NCBI GenBank assembly: GCA_963457665.1
Contig: OY735209.1
Coordinates: 4,457,081-4,521,080, forward strand
Reading direction: 5' to 3'
Origin: Thysanoteuthis rhombus
Lineage: Eukaryota > Mollusca > Cephalopoda > Oegopsida > Thysanoteuthidae
Length of the DNA stretch: 64,000 bases
Position numbers and translations under genes: made by a program. Positions 11,717 to 25,768 of this stretch are shown here, piece by piece. Position 1 is the first letter of the stretch. Each line of letters begins with the position of its first letter. The notes under the pieces were generated by a model. It did no database searches and was not told where the DNA came from. It was given only the letters and a program-made list of their open reading frames with translations.

Positions 11717-13715
11717 AGTCTTTTGCTCCATTTGTTGTCTTTTCTTCTTGCTAAGTGTCCAGCCCAGCTTTGTCTTTATTGATCGATTGTTTGAACTCCC
11801 TCTGATCCAAGTTAATTTTTTTGTATCTCTTACAGTTATCTCTACACTTGCCTTTTTCATGGCTCACCATGTGACTAAAAGTTTGTTTTGGTAATTTCCA
11901 TATTTTGCATCAATAAGACATGACTGGTATTATGCTTTGATTTATGCTTGCTTCAAATATATTTGCAATAAGCTTTTACTATGTATATGTATACTGGCTG
12001 GGGTAGCTGGCATTGCCTGGGAAAAAAGTCCTCCCATACCCTGAATTGACCGATAGGGCTCACCAGGATTCTGGGGTTAAGCAACTTCTCAGCCCATATG
12101 GTACAATGTACAGTTTGTCAGAAACAAATATACAAACTTTGAAGTTAGAAACATTTGTCATCTTTCTAGTATATATATATAGATAGATAGATAGATACAC
12201 TGGTAAAAATATCTACTTATGTTTCTGTGAATTTTGAGTGTTTTTTTTTCATATTCTCTTACTCTAGAACTTGATAATTTACTCCTTCAGAGTTGTTGAT
12301 AGTTTGAATGAATAATTTTATCGAAAATGATGTCATGACTCAGAGATGTTTCAATGTGTGAGAGTGCAAAAAGAAAGATTTACCTGACCGGCAGACCAGG
12401 TAGGTATTTTAATGAAGGAAGCTGGGAGAAATAAAAAGCTGCCCACTGCTTGCAAAGTGAAGATGAAGATAACACAGAACACATCTTATTCAGTAAATAT
12501 TTATTTCAAGAATATTTAAATCCATGTCTGTGGCCTCATACAAATTAATGAAGAATTGCCAAGTACACATTACATAGGTGTATGATTATCTATTCTGCTG
12601 GCTTAACATGTGTATTATTTACACTATATTATTTATAGACATAAGTTGATTGTGAACTTGATTAAGTGATGTGAAAATTTGAACCTATGAGTACTAATAG
12701 CCTGGTTCATTTGTTCTTTGGATTGATCTGAGCAGATTGAGGTAGCTAGGTGGATACTAGTAAAAGAATATTTGCCAAAATAAATATGAGCAGACTGGGA
12801 TAGGTAGATATGAGTAAATGGAGAGAGATATGTGTAACAAGATAGAAGTCCACCCCCTCTTTTAGGTTACCGAGTACTTTACCAGCATTATCATATTGTC
12901 TAATATAAGTAAGATTATACTTATATTAATTTTATTCTGGCAAAAAGTATAAAGGGACCCTCCTAGGTAAGAAAAAAATTTAGGGGTTAGAAAGAGAAGA
13001 ATAGAAAAAAACATGGCAATTTGGTTTTCTTCAACATTCTGGATTGGCTTTGTCATGTTGCCAAAGATCTAGGAAGTAAGTAATTGTTCTAGAATTTGAC
13101 CTGAGTTGTAATTTGTCAGAAGGGATCACCTCTTGTTGCTCGGGTCTCACTTGGGATTTTGTTCGGCTGAAGATATCCGTAACGAATCTCAATTAGCTAC
13201 AAATTCTGAGAAAAGGTATTTTTCCAAGTCAGTTGGGTCCAGGACTGTCTTAGCAGCCTGATATGTTTTTCTTACCTCTTCCCTGAGAGAATTGGGACAC
13301 TAGTGCCCTTTTTTGTTCATTATAGCAACCCCAGCAGACATCAGAGTGAAAAAGTCTCCCAAGTTATCTTTCCCTGTTGTATGAGTCTGCAACAAGCTAT
13401 TGTTAGAAAACAATGTATCCCTTCAAATATGAATTGATAAAATTCATATTTTTGGGGAAAAGATGGCTGTGTAACTTGATTATGCAAATTCGTGCCAAAT
13501 TTTATATTTCAATCCACAGGAAACATTATCTGAAATTCAGTCAACCGTCTCGTCAAGATAAGATCACTGCAGGTGTAAGTATTGAGAAGCATGCAGACAT
13601 TGTCACTTAAGAACAGACAAATAAAAGAGAGCAGATTTGGATTGATTTATTTGAGAATGATGTACAAGATAGATATATAGATTGATATGAGCAGACAGGG
13701 ATAGATTGACAGACT
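11717..13715. other. Intergenic DNA with a microsatellite and a GGGGTA repeat end
   Basis: A short (AT)n(AGAT)n tract lies at 12170-12197. At 11995-12035 a segment GGCTGGGGTAGCTGGCATTG resembles 14100-14130 (GAGTGGGGTACCCCAGCATT); both follow AT-rich simple sequence and probably belong to a widespread repeat family. No gene was recognised. Confidence 0.5.
12170..12197. repeat. (AT)n(AGAT)n microsatellite
   Basis: Five AT units followed by about four AGAT units. Confidence 0.9.
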
Positions 13716-14072
13716 AGGCTGGTTAACCACTCAATAGAAACTGTCACGTGACCGTTTTTTAGCAGCATACCATGTTGAGGGTGATCAATTGAAAATTTGG
13801 ATGAAGGGGTGAGCAATGAGTAAGCTACTTCTCACCTTTTGTTGGGCAGTCATCACTCAAAAGGTCTGAATTAAGAAAAAAAGCAAGCATGAATGCTGTC
13901 AGACACTAAATGGCCAATCAAACATAAACTTGCAGCCTTTTAGCTTTATTGGCCTGTACATGTGATACATAAATAGCCTGCCTGCCAGACCCACTTAAAA
14001 ACTGGAGAAAAAAGTCTATATTGACAGATTTGGTTGATAGTTTCCAATAGATTTATATAAATACCCTGATAC
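13716..14072 (+). repeat. Dispersed repeat family S, copy 1
   Basis: The block starts GGCTGGTTAACCACTCAATA, includes CTGTCACGTGACC and a GGTGATCAAT segment, and continues through TTTTAGCTTTATTGGCCTGT and GCCAGACC. The same order of blocks occurs at 62434-62822, and the first third at 58406-58545. The TAGCTCAATTG-like word in the 62.7 kb copy resembles a tRNA A box, so a tRNA-derived SINE is possible, but no B box was found. Confidence 0.6.
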
Positions 14073-14093
14073 ATATATATATATATATATATA
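14073..14093. repeat. (AT)n microsatellite
   Basis: About ten AT units, directly followed by the GGGGTACCCCAGCATTGC repeat end. Confidence 0.9.
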
Positions 14094-17000
14094 CACACTG
14101 AGTGGGGTACCCCAGCATTGCTTAGAGAACAAATTCTTAAATCACCAGAGCTCAGTGTTGCCTATCCTATGTCTATCATCAGGTCAAGTTATCTTCGTAC
14201 ACTAATTTGCTGGCCATATGCTGTAGCTGTCTCCTCAAAATTTGAAAATGCAAAGATCGACCTTTAGATTGGAAAATTCAAAAGCTTCTGAACAAAGTAA
14301 ACTGTTGAAATAATCTACGGCTGTGCTGCCAACTCAGAAATATTTTTTCGCTAGTCTGATTTCTAAAACGTACAATATTTAATGATTACGCACCCAAAAA
14401 AGTGCCGAAAATACCATGAAAAAACAAAAAAATGATCTAAATGGCCGTTTTACAACCCATCATAATTTTTGGCTGTCCAAATCAAGGATTACCAAATATC
14501 TTTATAAAACAATTGAAATATTTGATAGAACCATTGGGGTTACTGCCTTTTTGTGGAAACCACTTTTTTTGGTATGATTGTTACCCTAGTGAGAAAATCT
14601 GACTTCCTTGAGGTGTGTCAGAAACAGATGAAATACACTAGGCATGTCCATCATAAAGCGGGGGGACAGGAGGGTCATGGCCCCTCCTTGGAGTCACTTT
14701 CCCCTGCCCCTGTGAATATGATATGAATTAATTTTATTGTGCTAATGTTTACAACATAAACCATCTTTATGATGCAATGCATGAAAGTGCTTCACTATTT
14801 TAATTCGCTTCGTTTTTCTCTCGTTTTTTAAAAAAGAAAAGTAGATAAATGAAATGAAAGATTGTCATGTTGACGTATCAAGCAAATAAGATTTGGGTCT
14901 CCCATCATTCAATTGTGCAATTTTTTTTTCATCAAGATTCATTTCAACATTATGAAAACATAGAATAGTATCAAGATAATTTCATAGATAAAACGCATGA
15001 AAATCTGGAAAATTCTAGGTATAAACTGGAGAAAAAATTGACCAAGAAGATACAAGTGGGGTGAGGGGTATTTTTTGTTTCAGGGAGTTGTCAGGTTGAG
15101 TTGTGTACAGAAATCACTGAGGAGAACATATATGTTAAACTGAAGAGAAGGTACAGACGGGACAAGGGAAGGGGGGGATGGTAATATGAAGGCAAATGAC
15201 GCCAGAAGCAAGCAGCCACCACCACCTTGCACACATACACATTCACAAAGGCAGCAGAAGAAGAGAAATTGAATTGTTGATTTATGTTGAACATTTTTAA
15301 TGATAAAAAAACAAAGATTTTCAAATCATGCCAAAACAAGAAACAAATTAAATTGGCAACACCAATCTAAGCAGATTGCGCTGACATACTTACAGGGAAT
15401 CATCACTTTACAAAAAAAAAAGTCAAAATCATAATGTTTATCTCTCACATTTCTCCCTTTTTTTTCTCTAATGTTTCCTTCAGTTTGGAAGCTGATACTC
15501 ATGCAATAATCTGGTTCTGACGTGTTTATAGTTTTTTCATTTTTCTATTTAATTCTGAAGTATTTGTCAGAACTTTTTTCAGAGTCACATTTTGGGAAAG
15601 AGGAGTGGTTTTGAAAAAGAGCAAAATATGTCATGAATATATCAGAAAAGAACTGAATAGAGATGTATTGTTGAATTCAAATTTAGATATAGCATTGAGC
15701 AGAATTTTATATGATATTACTAACACTGAATCAAGACAGCTTTATTCTACGTTATTAAGGAAAATAATTTTTTTTTTGTTTTTTCAAACTAGTATTTAGA
15801 CTTCTTTCTTTTTAGGTAAAATAAAAAATAACTTGACATTTTGGAAAAATTTCCCTCACTTTTTAAAATAATGTGTCGAATTTTTTCTAAAGCAGTCTGA
15901 GATGCTTATTTGAAAGATAATTATGTCTTCTAAATCCAAAATTCAAAAACTGATAATTCTATTATCTTTTAGTTGAATTCAGAATGTATGAATTTATTAT
16001 ATCTGGAGGCTCCATTAGATAATAACCAGTTTATCTACTCCTTGTTATGTCCAGAAAAAATGATTCATTTTTGATTTTTGAAAATACCCTGTCCAAAGGA
16101 AAGGTATCAATGAGGTGGAGGGTTAATTTAAAATGTAAATTTATGCTAAAAGGTGATTTTGTATTGGGCAGCATTCACGCTTGGTTTTTTCTTTTTCAAA
16201 AATTCAGACTTCTTAGTGCTAAAGAAGTAACTCATTTATTTGATGACTGTTTATATCTATTTTTAGGTACGGTACTTAGTATAGTGAGAATAAAGACATT
16301 TCCATTGCAAAATAATCATAAAATACAATGAAATCTTCGAATAATATATATACACCTTGCATAAATGAATTACCATAGCCGACCTGTGTATCAGAAATAA
16401 TTATCTAAAAAAAATAGATCTTTTATCTGACATTTTAAAAAAATCTGCAATGTAAGATTTCAAGGTTGTGGCTCCCAAAATGTACACTCCCTTTGCTGGC
16501 TGGCCCGGAGGGCTATTTGTGGGGCCACAGAGATTTCATTGCCCACTGATAATTCATACATAGATAATGATTAAAAAATATGCTGATTGAAAAAAATTTG
16601 TGTTCAAAAACATTTTTCATTAATAGGTATAACCTTAGGTGGATAAAGTTTCGAGATGTTTGATAAACTGTTTTGCCCTGAAAAGAGCCATGTTTTTTGG
16701 TTTATGAGGGTCCAGCTTGCAGCTCCGATTCCAAGTTTAGGTTTTTTAAGAAGTGTTCTGTCTAAACTGTGCAGCAAAAAAAATATGCCTCATAGTAAAA
16801 TTTTGAAGCCATGCATGATATAGGATTTAATTATACTGAATGGCTGCAATTAGATAATTTCCATTATCAGATAACAGTATCTGCTCTAAAAACTCTTGCA
16901 ATACCTCTAAAAAGTATAAATATACAATGTATTCATGAAATATTAACATTCACAAATAATCTTCTTCTCAATCTAAAGATCAAAATGTTAAATGTTATTC

Positions 17001-18501
17001 ATGACCTAAAGACACTGTTTTGGGTTTTTTTTTATGTAGGGTGTGTAATGTCCAGAGACCCGAAACCCTTCATGACCCCAGGCTCAAGACATCACTAAGA
17101 ATCTATCCCTCTGCATCCATGAGATGTATTTTAAGAAATATTTATATAAACATATACATACAATGTATTGATCAGTTTTTAACAAAATGATGGATATGAA
17201 ACTTTGTTTCAAGATACACTCAGTTAGCCGTCTGTCAAATAGATTCTTGTATAGAACATGTAGTTCTATGCAACAACATATTCATCTGAAGGATTGAAAT
17301 AAAGTCTTTAAAGTGTATATAACCTTTTTTTAGGCATACAGTTACCTGGAAATGGAATCTAGCCATTTTTTACAAATCAACATGGTCATTTCCCTTGAAT
17401 GTAGCCACTTTTAGATATTTCAAATGGTTGTCCAAGAAATCCAAGAAAATGCATCAATCCAAAGAATGAATAAATAATGAAGAAAAGTCAAAACATTAAA
17501 TAAATCATGTCTTTTATTGAAAGTGACTGACATTTGTTTCATAGATCTAAGGCAAAAGTCAGTGATTGTCTCAAAAGTAAAAATATTTTCTGTACACCCA
17601 ATTATTCGGTTGTGCGCGATGAAAAAATTAGAGGAACATTGGTTCCAAGTATAGTTTTCCAAGTTTAGGGTCCAGAGTCCAAAATCTGTTGTACAACCTT
17701 CAGTATACCACTTCTATTGTCGGAAACCACTATGAAGTATAAAGTACAGACAAAAATTAATTCACATACTCATTTTTTGAGAGAATCTCTGACTTTTGTC
17801 CAAGTTTTATAAAAGAAAGGTCAGTGTCACTGCGCACAAGTTCAGAAATAACCATATTTCTATATTCCTGTGGCTTTGCTTATGTGTGTAGCATGATGGG
17901 GGTTGGGATGAATGGCTACAGGATGTTTACAATGACATTTGTTGACTACTGGTTGGCTCCATTGATCCCTTGCTGTAGGGGAATGATTGGAGAAAGGATT
18001 TTGAATTCTCCTTGGATTTATCTATTAAAAAAGGTAAAAACCTTTCAATTTAAAGAGAAATGGTGATAAAGGTTCATAGAATCAAGTAAATGGGGAATCA
18101 ACTCAAGAACTGAAGAAACTCATTTGACGGTTTCTAATAATCCAAAATTCTAGAAGTCCATTCAAATTGCCTTATTAAATTTGAGAGGAAATCCTTGAAA
18201 AATGTGTTTACTTAGAATAGATTTTATAAATTGGTTCTCATAAAATTAGATAGATGGTCTGGGGGGGGGCATTTATTTCTAAACTATTCCCTCCAATTCT
18301 TTTCAAAAAGTAAAATATTTCCTTTAATCAATGAATACTACCAAATCTCAAAGGAAAAGTTTTCTCACATCAGATTTGTGTATAACATATCAGATGCCTC
18401 TGAGCTTATTGAAGAGTGGTGTGAATTCATATAAAGTAATTGATTTCTTTTTTCAATTACTATATCATCTTTTGAATATAATTTTTTTTCACTTTTTACA
18501 G
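14094..18501. other. Long intergenic stretch, no gene recognised
   Basis: AT-rich DNA with short ORFs that show no family resemblance. It includes a C/G-rich patch at 14660-14710 (GGGGGGACAGG...GGCCCCTCC) and another at 16485-16525 that look like ends of old repeats. The last bases (18482-18501) form a T-rich tract ending in ACAG, a candidate splice acceptor for locus B. Confidence 0.45.
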
Positions 18502-20340
18502 ATCATTCAATGTGATATATAATTTGATGAATTAGACTGGATCATCATCTTTGCATTCTGAAGTGAATTATGGAAAACCACACTGAAAAAATATTCAGAA
18601 CACTGTTGATGTAAATTGTCTGGAAATTCAATTTTAGAACAACACTTAGAGATCCACATTGGAAAAGAACAATATTCTTGTGACCTGTTTGGATATTGTT
18701 CTTTGTTGAAGTTGCTCATAAGCCACAATATGCAAGCACAGTAAAGAGAGAGGCCATATTCATGCAAAGTGTGTAGATTTCTTTCTCACATAAGTCAAGG
18801 GTTGACAGACACATGCGAACACATACTGGAGAAAAACCATATTCTTGTGGAATATGTGGCTCATCCCTCTCTGTGAAGTCAAATTTAGATCGGCAAATAC
18901 ACATTGGAGAGAAATCATACACTTGCAAAGTATATGGCTCTTCCTTTTCATTTAATTCAACTTTGAGCCAGCATATGCAAACACACACTGGAGAGAAGCC
19001 ATTTTCCTGTGAAGTGTGTGGCTTTTCTTTTTTATAAAAGGCTCATTTGGTAGTACATATGCAAACACACTGGTGAGTAGCCATATTCTTGTAAATTGTG
19101 TGGCTCTTCCTTTTTATAGAAAACTCATTTGAATATACATATGCAAACACACACAGGCAAAAAAACCTTATTCTTGTGAAGTGTGTGGCTCTTCTTTTTC
19201 ACAGAAAGCACATATGGAAAGTTATTTATGAACACACACTGGAGATAAACCATATTCTTATAAAGTGTGTAGAGCTTCATTTTCAGAAAAATCAACATTG
19301 TTCCAACATATACAAACACACAATGGAGAGAAATTACATTCTTGTGAAGTATATGGCACTTCATTTTCACAGAAGTCACATTTGACCCAACATATGCAAA
19401 TACACACTGGAGAGAGACCATATTCTTGTGAAGTATGTGACTTTACCTTTTCTGATAAGTCAAATTTCAATCGACATAAGCAAACACATTCTGCAGAAAA
19501 ATCATATACTTGTGAATTGCGTGGCTCATCTCTCATCTAATTCAACTTTGAGCCAGTATATGCAAGAGCACACTGGAGAGAGAGTATATTTTGTGAAGTA
19601 TGTGGTTCTTCCTTTTCATAGAAGATACATTTGATGGTAAATATGCCAACTCACTCTGGAGAGAAGCCATATTCTTGCAAAGTGTGTGGCTCTTCCTATT
19701 CATAGAAAACTCATTTGAATCAACTTATACGAACACATACTGGAGAAAACCCCTATTTTTGTGAGGCTTGCGGCTCTTCTTTTTTACAGAAAGGACACTT
19801 GGTGAATCACGTGCAAACACACACTGGAAAGAAAGCATATTCTTGCAAAGTATACGCCACTTTCCTTTGACAGAAGTCATATTTCACCCAGCAAATGGGA
19901 ACACAGTGAGAAGAAACCATATTTTTGTGAAGTTTTTGACTCTTTCTTTTCACAGATATCAACCTTGAACCATCATATGCAAGCACACTCTGGAGAAAAA
20001 TAATATTCTTGCAAGGTGTACGACTTTCTCTATTTTCTGGAGACATATGAGTAGACACACACTGGGTAAAAGCCATGTTCTTGTGGAATATGTAGTCCAA
20101 GCTGAACTGTCGTATGCAAACACACTGTGGACTGGGACCACATTGTTGTGAAATATATCTCATCTTTTCCCGGAAGTTGCATCTGAAGGGACACATACTA
20201 ATACACACTGGAGAGAACACATGTACTTGTGAAGTGTATTGCTTTTCTTTTCTATAGGTGTCAGATTTGGGCCAACATATAAAAACACTGAAGTGTAATT
20301 ATATTCTTGTGAAATGTGTGTCTCTTGCTCACTTTAGGTA
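18502..20340 (+). pseudogene. Decayed C2H2 zinc-finger gene B (CGSSF subfamily)
   Basis: An acceptor-like site (AG at 18500-18501) precedes a leader ATG at 18570 that begins MENHTEK, the same leader start seen in E and F. About sixteen finger remnants follow to roughly 20340, in changing frames. Fairly intact pieces are at 18813-19037 ([26 protein letters not shown]), 19265-19540 (YSCEVCDFTFSDKSNF) and around 19660-19860. Frameshifts, in-frame stops (for example TAA or TAG within fingers) and lost cysteines break every frame within one to three fingers, so no full product is possible. The finger core, CGSSF or CG-S-F with PYSC or SYTC linkers, places it with C, E, F and G. It may be an old duplicate of C. 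Confidence 0.85.
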
Positions 20341-22858
20341 TTCATATTTAGTGCTGGTGTCTATTTGAATGTTCTCCAAAGAAAAATCATTTTTTTTCCA
20401 GGGTTTGTGATTCTTTGTTTGCTTGGAAGTCAAGTTTCATATTTGTTCTTACAAGTTGTTTTGTTCTATCAGCAAAAGCAGCTATGGACCCTGTCTTCAT
20501 ATGGGAATATCTTGACAATTTTAGAAGTGGTAAAATGCACAATTTTTTGTCAGATTGAAAGCTAATAAATATTTGAAATTATTGTGCTGTTACATTACTA
20601 TTTGAGTATTATTGATTTCTATTTTGCATTTCATACAAATTTAATACTTTAAAAATGAACCATTTTACTTGTATTTAATTTCTTCCCCAAATAATACAAA
20701 AACAATGACATTTCTAACATGCAATAAAATCCGTAATCATATGTCACATTATTCCCTACTGCAGTTTCATAGTATCTTTAGGTATATTCTGGGCTAGTCA
20801 AGTTTATTACCTGAAACATAAAACAAGCTAGCCAATTTCATACCCCACCCAGCCAAGATAATATCCCCTTATGTTTTTCATAAATAAGTCTTCAATTTTC
20901 TTTTATACTTCTGAACTCAGATACACAAAATAATCAAGGATGCTGTATCAAATTCTGATTTTATTTCACCCACTGAGATTCAATGATAACAATTTTGCGG
21001 TATATATAATTTATTGAATTATACAAATTACTGTGAAGGTCAAAAGGAAAAAAACTTATAAAATAAAACAGAATAAATTTCCCAAAACATTTCTGTTTTT
21101 TTATTTATGCTAAAAAAAGTTGAGATACATATAATTTATGTGACATCCTGCTGTTGAAACAAGTCTTCATCAACTGATTTTTCACGTAGTTCTGCATCAT
21201 TCCTATATTTAAATGCTTTTGATTTAATTTCAGATATTTATATTTACTTTATGATTATAAAATATTGTAAATCATTATTTAATTATTGATCTCTACCACT
21301 TCCTTTCATCTTAATTTTAATCATGTTTTTTTTAATCGGAAATTGAGATGAAGGTGGTAAATTGTTTATTTATTTATAGCCCTTTCTATTCTTCAGTGGT
21401 TTAGTTCAATTCCTGAAGAAGGAATCAACAAAAATAGATGAAGAAAAGTAGAATGTCAGAAATGTGTTGTATAATATATGATCGTTTACATTTGAATCAT
21501 TTATGAATTATTGCTATCAATTCAATTAAAGGTCTAAAAAAGCTCTTTGAACTGCAAGATACCAAATTCAAGTTTTAGATGTAAGACATACATAACTTGC
21601 AGTTAGTTTTTATAGAGTATTTAAGATAAATTCCAATTATAAACTTCAAGTTTCAAGTATGAGTTATATAAATAGTGAAAAAAAGTTTTCAAAATGAATG
21701 TCACAAACATTTATTTATACAAAGGAAGTAAAAATACATAAAAAATTCAAGTTTTAGAAACATTTATCCAAATATCCATTGATTTTTTTTTTCCATATGA
21801 ATGGAATCAATATTTGAAAAAATTTATTCAAATTCTCCATTTATTTTGTTACAAAATGGGTCTTTTGCCAAACCTTACATTTTTGTTTGAGTAAATTTTT
21901 TTTTGTTACCTAATCTTTTTGCTATTTTTTTATATATCGAATTATACATCTCAATAAAAATTGGTATTTTGCTGAGAGTCAAGTAAGCTCTGTCAGATCA
22001 GCTGGGTCAGTTTGTTATTCTCAAATATTTAGTTCATTATCTGAAGTTCTGATCTGCCAAGCAACAAACTTTTTGAGCCTCCCACTGTGTCATTGTAACT
22101 TATTCCAAAGTTTTTACTCCTGCTTTAGAAAAGATGATGCAGTTAAAACAGGTGTTTGCTGACATTTATTTATTCTTGTTCTTTGAGACCAAAACACCAA
22201 TTATCTAAAATGAAATGATATTACACTAAACACAAACATCACCAGAAAAGTCTTTTGAATGTACAAGCATGAAGGTTGAATGGATAACAATTACATACAA
22301 TGTGAATCTCTATCCTGGAACTTGAGAGTTGTTAAAATCAAATGATGTTGTATAGATATCTTGGCATAAACTTGAGTGTCTCTTCCTAGATTTAGCCTTG
22401 ACAATGTGACAAAAAAGGGAGAATGGAGATCTCAGAGTAGCCGATTTTTATTTTATATCAACATTCGACAGATCGTGACACATCGAAAAAAATCAGGAAA
22501 GCCTATGTAAAATCACCCAAATTGAAGAATATATATTTGAAAAAGTGCAATTTAATTATTTAATCAATCAAGTATCTCTCTAGTATATTATTTGATTTTT
22601 CACTGTTTGGTTCTATTCAGGTCCATGCCTCTAACATGATCCAAAAATTAATGGAAACGCTTTTTCTCCCAACCAAAAAAATAGCTCATCAAAAAAAGCT
22701 TTTTTTTTTTTTGTTTTTGTTTTTTTTTTTTACTTTTTTTCTTACCAGATTCGTGGTGGTATTATTCTTTATTATTATTTTCCGATGTGGTGCATTTAAA
22801 TATGTCAAACTTTTAAAAAACGTGATTAGAATGTACGAACGGCCACTTGTTCAAAGGA
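20341..22858. other. Intergenic DNA upstream of gene C
   Basis: AT-rich with T-rich runs (22696-22733). No gene, RNA or repeat copy was recognised. Confidence 0.45.
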
Positions 22859-22866
22859 TATAAAAG
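22859..22866 (+). promoter_or_regulatory. Candidate TATA box for gene C
   Basis: TATAAAAG, 37 bases upstream of the first-exon block shared with 47937-48008, about the distance expected for a TATA box driving a start site near 22890. The matching minus-strand site has no TATA box in the same place. Confidence 0.5.
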
Positions 22867-22895
22867 CCGAACGACACCGTCTCATGCATCGAAAG

Positions 22896-22965
22896 CAGTT
22901 AATCCCAATCCATTTCATGTTTTTCAAATACACGACCCCCTAAAGTTTGATCATTCGATCACCTT
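22896..22965 (+). other. Candidate non-coding first exon of gene C, with splice donor
   Basis: This block ends ACCTT|GTAAGTATTT, a strong donor at 22966. It is homologous to the minus-strand block 47937-48008: both contain CAGTTAATCC, AATCCAT, AAATACAC and an ACCCCC-like run, then the donor in the same position. No open reading frame with a good start is evident, so it is read as 5' UTR. The intron would run from 22966 to the acceptor at 25767-25768. Confidence 0.6.
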
Positions 22966-25768
22966 GTAAGTATTTAAGGCTTTATCTTATGAATTAATTT
23001 GAACAAATAGTAACAAACTCGGTCTTTCCGATGACCACTTCATATTCGATTGTACCTCTGTCCCATAATCGTGGCTACATTTGTAAATAGAGACGTCTAA
23101 ATGTATGACATTTATGGGACAGTATCTAATACATCCATTCAGTTTTTTTATTGGTTATAGTTTTAATCCATGTTGAATAATTGAATAAAATTTGTTTGCG
23201 ATAATTTGATAACTCGGTTGGCAAGTTTTCTAATTATTTCCTCCTTTTTGTGTTTAATTGTTTATTTGTGGACATGATGAAAAATCTCAATTGTGTCAAT
23301 CAAAACATCTGTAACTTCGGAATCTCTTTGTAAATATTTATCAATTATAGAATAAATAAATGATTGCAGCAAATCATCAACTAATTTTCTTTTTCTGTAG
23401 ACAATATGAAACTGGAGATAACCGAGTCTAAAAAACTTGTTTTGTTTACATTCGCGAACCGGTGGACTTGTTGAAATTGAATGCGGAAATTTCTGCCCGA
23501 TTTTCACAGACATATGAAAATTCCTCCCAAAATCTTCTATTGGCACCAATTCAACAGAAGCCGTTAATTGATCTTTATCAGATTGAATATTGCACACCAT
23601 GAATTCGTTCTGGTACGACGGAATCGTTGCATTAGACGTGCAAAACATTTTTTTTTAGGCACAACCCGTATAAAGTATATTGATCTCTATACAAATCGTT
23701 ATAAATATCAATGAATCTTTAGAGTTTTTCTCAGACTTATACGGAACAATTGCTTTCATGATATATGATTCAATAACAGAAACAATCAAGAACCCACAGT
23801 TATTGGGAAATCATGATATGGTCTTATTTCAGTTTTCTTGCTTTTAAATATTGCTGATTCTCTTAAAAGATTTCAATTTTGGTGGTTACATTAATGCTGC
23901 AGCCAAATTGATATGACCGTTGTATGTTGGCATGAGTGTCTTTAAGAGGATGCATTTAGAAAACTTCTGCAACTCATTTAATTCACTCATTTACCAAGAT
24001 CAAGTAATATAAGTAATCTACTAAAAAAAAAATCTCTGTGGAATAGAAATTCCAGAATTTTAAAATTATTTTTATTACTATCCTAAACAAAAAACACAAT
24101 CATTGTCAGTTGCTGACAATTTATTGATCACAGATTGAGAGTAGCTAATCATCAATATTTCCATTGGAGAAGTTGCAATTTTTTGATTTGTTGATCCTTA
24201 TTTGACCAAAAATGAGCTGAATTTTTTTCTTGTGCAGCAGTCTCACTGTATAATTTTTCATTTTTGGCTTCGATATAGCGTTTGTTAACATTATAGTTAT
24301 GCGTTTTGCACTGTGACATCTTGATCACTACTTCTTTTTATTTTGTATTTTTACAAGCCTTCTCTCTGGCGGAATTGAAATTCTAAAATTATTTCCCAAT
24401 TTTGAAAATTGATTTTTGTATAAATTTGATTCCTTCGGGCTATTAGGAGAAGAATTCAAAGATTTCTGATCCTCAATCCATGCACTTTAGGAAAATGCAT
24501 TGATTAGGGTCCTACAATCTATGGATGTTTGATTGGAAAAATCAACAATAATTAAAATGAAAAAACAATTTCTCATGTACAAAGGCACAGAAAAAAGTTT
24601 CTTATATTTTAACTTTTAAAATATCTAATTTTCTGTTTCCTTTCACTGAATAAAAATATAAGAAGAAAGTAATTTTGTGTTCAGTTCAAAGAAACTGACG
24701 TACACTAAGTCACAATTTTATGTCCTTTAAAAGTATCTTTTGTTATTGTATTAATGTTTCCCTCACCAATCGCGTGAATGCACTGATTCCATTAATGATT
24801 TTTACTGATTTCTTAAACACACGTACACACACCAGTTTGGTCTCTAAAAACCATATATCATGTATCAGGAACTTTTACAAATCCCAATTATGAAAGTGCA
24901 AATAAATCAAAGATTGCAGATAATTTTCATACTTAACTGGTTTGCAATTGTAAACAAATTTTCAACTATGATAATTTTCAGCTTTATATTGTCCACATAG
25001 ATAGTTTTTATTTATAATTTTCTACTATCATTTTTCTTGTTAATAGCACAAATATCATTCTGATGAAATTGATTTGATCCAGACATTTTTATTGACACGT
25101 CTTTTAGCCAAAAAGTCTGTGGTAGTCACGATAATATAAATATATATAAATATTTATGTTTTCCTAAACTTTTAACGTTTTATTTCTACTGTATAACATA
25201 TTTTCTATGATGCAGATTTCTGCAGTACACTGCCAAACACCCCAAAATATTCCCATGAAATTCTTCATAACTGAACCATAAATAATAGAAACTGCAAATA
25301 ACACGGGAAAACTGTTTATAAAATGCGTGTTCAGTTATTTTCATTTAAAACAACATCAAAGTATCTTATGTCTATGAAAGGTTTAAGGATCTCTTTTTGT
25401 AGTACTTATTAGGATAAAAATGCATCTAATTTCTTTGTCAATGAATAAGATTACATTTTAGGATGTTTAAAGGCATTTTCCATCTATCATACCAGGTTGA
25501 AAGAGTGTCTAGGTGTAAGGCTGATAACTTTTCCACAATATTCAATTGTATAAAATCAGAAGGTGTTGATGAGAAATTATTTCTTGAAGAGGAATATTAT
25601 TGTCAAAATAATGATCATAAAAGGAATTAGTGTACAAAAATTCTGTTGCACTTTAAGGGTTGTTAGAAAATGTGAATTATTATTATTATTATCTAATTAA
25701 TTTCTTGGAATACCATATCACATTTTCAATCTGATTCATTTAAACTTTTTTTTTCTTATTCTTTACAG
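22966..25768 (+). other. Candidate intron 1 of gene C
   Basis: Starts GTAAGTATTT and ends TTATTCTTTACAG. It holds the unrecognised minus-strand ORF at 23262-23648 and an (ATT)n tract near 25675-25693. No other feature was recognised. Confidence 0.5.
23262..23648 (-). CDS. Unrecognised 128-residue ORF
   Basis: The product is not recognised. It has an ATG start and normal composition (no low-complexity runs), with charged and hydrophobic residues mixed as in a folded protein; near the middle it has SPPVRECKQNKFFRLGY and near the end VDDLLQSFIYSIIDKYL, which could be helical. There is no signal peptide, zinc-binding motif or membrane segment. It lies antisense inside the intron proposed for gene C. 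A weak TATTTATAA-like word lies about 90 bases upstream on its strand. It could be a small gene, one exon of a larger gene, a transposon relic, or chance. Confidence 0.3.
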   Translation of the reverse strand: MFCTSNATIPSYQNEFMVCNIQSDKDQLTASVELVPIEDFGRNFHMSVKIGQKFPHSISTSPPVRECKQNKFFRLGYLQFHIVYRKRKLVDDLLQSFIYSIIDKYLQRDSEVTDVLIDTIEIFHHVHK

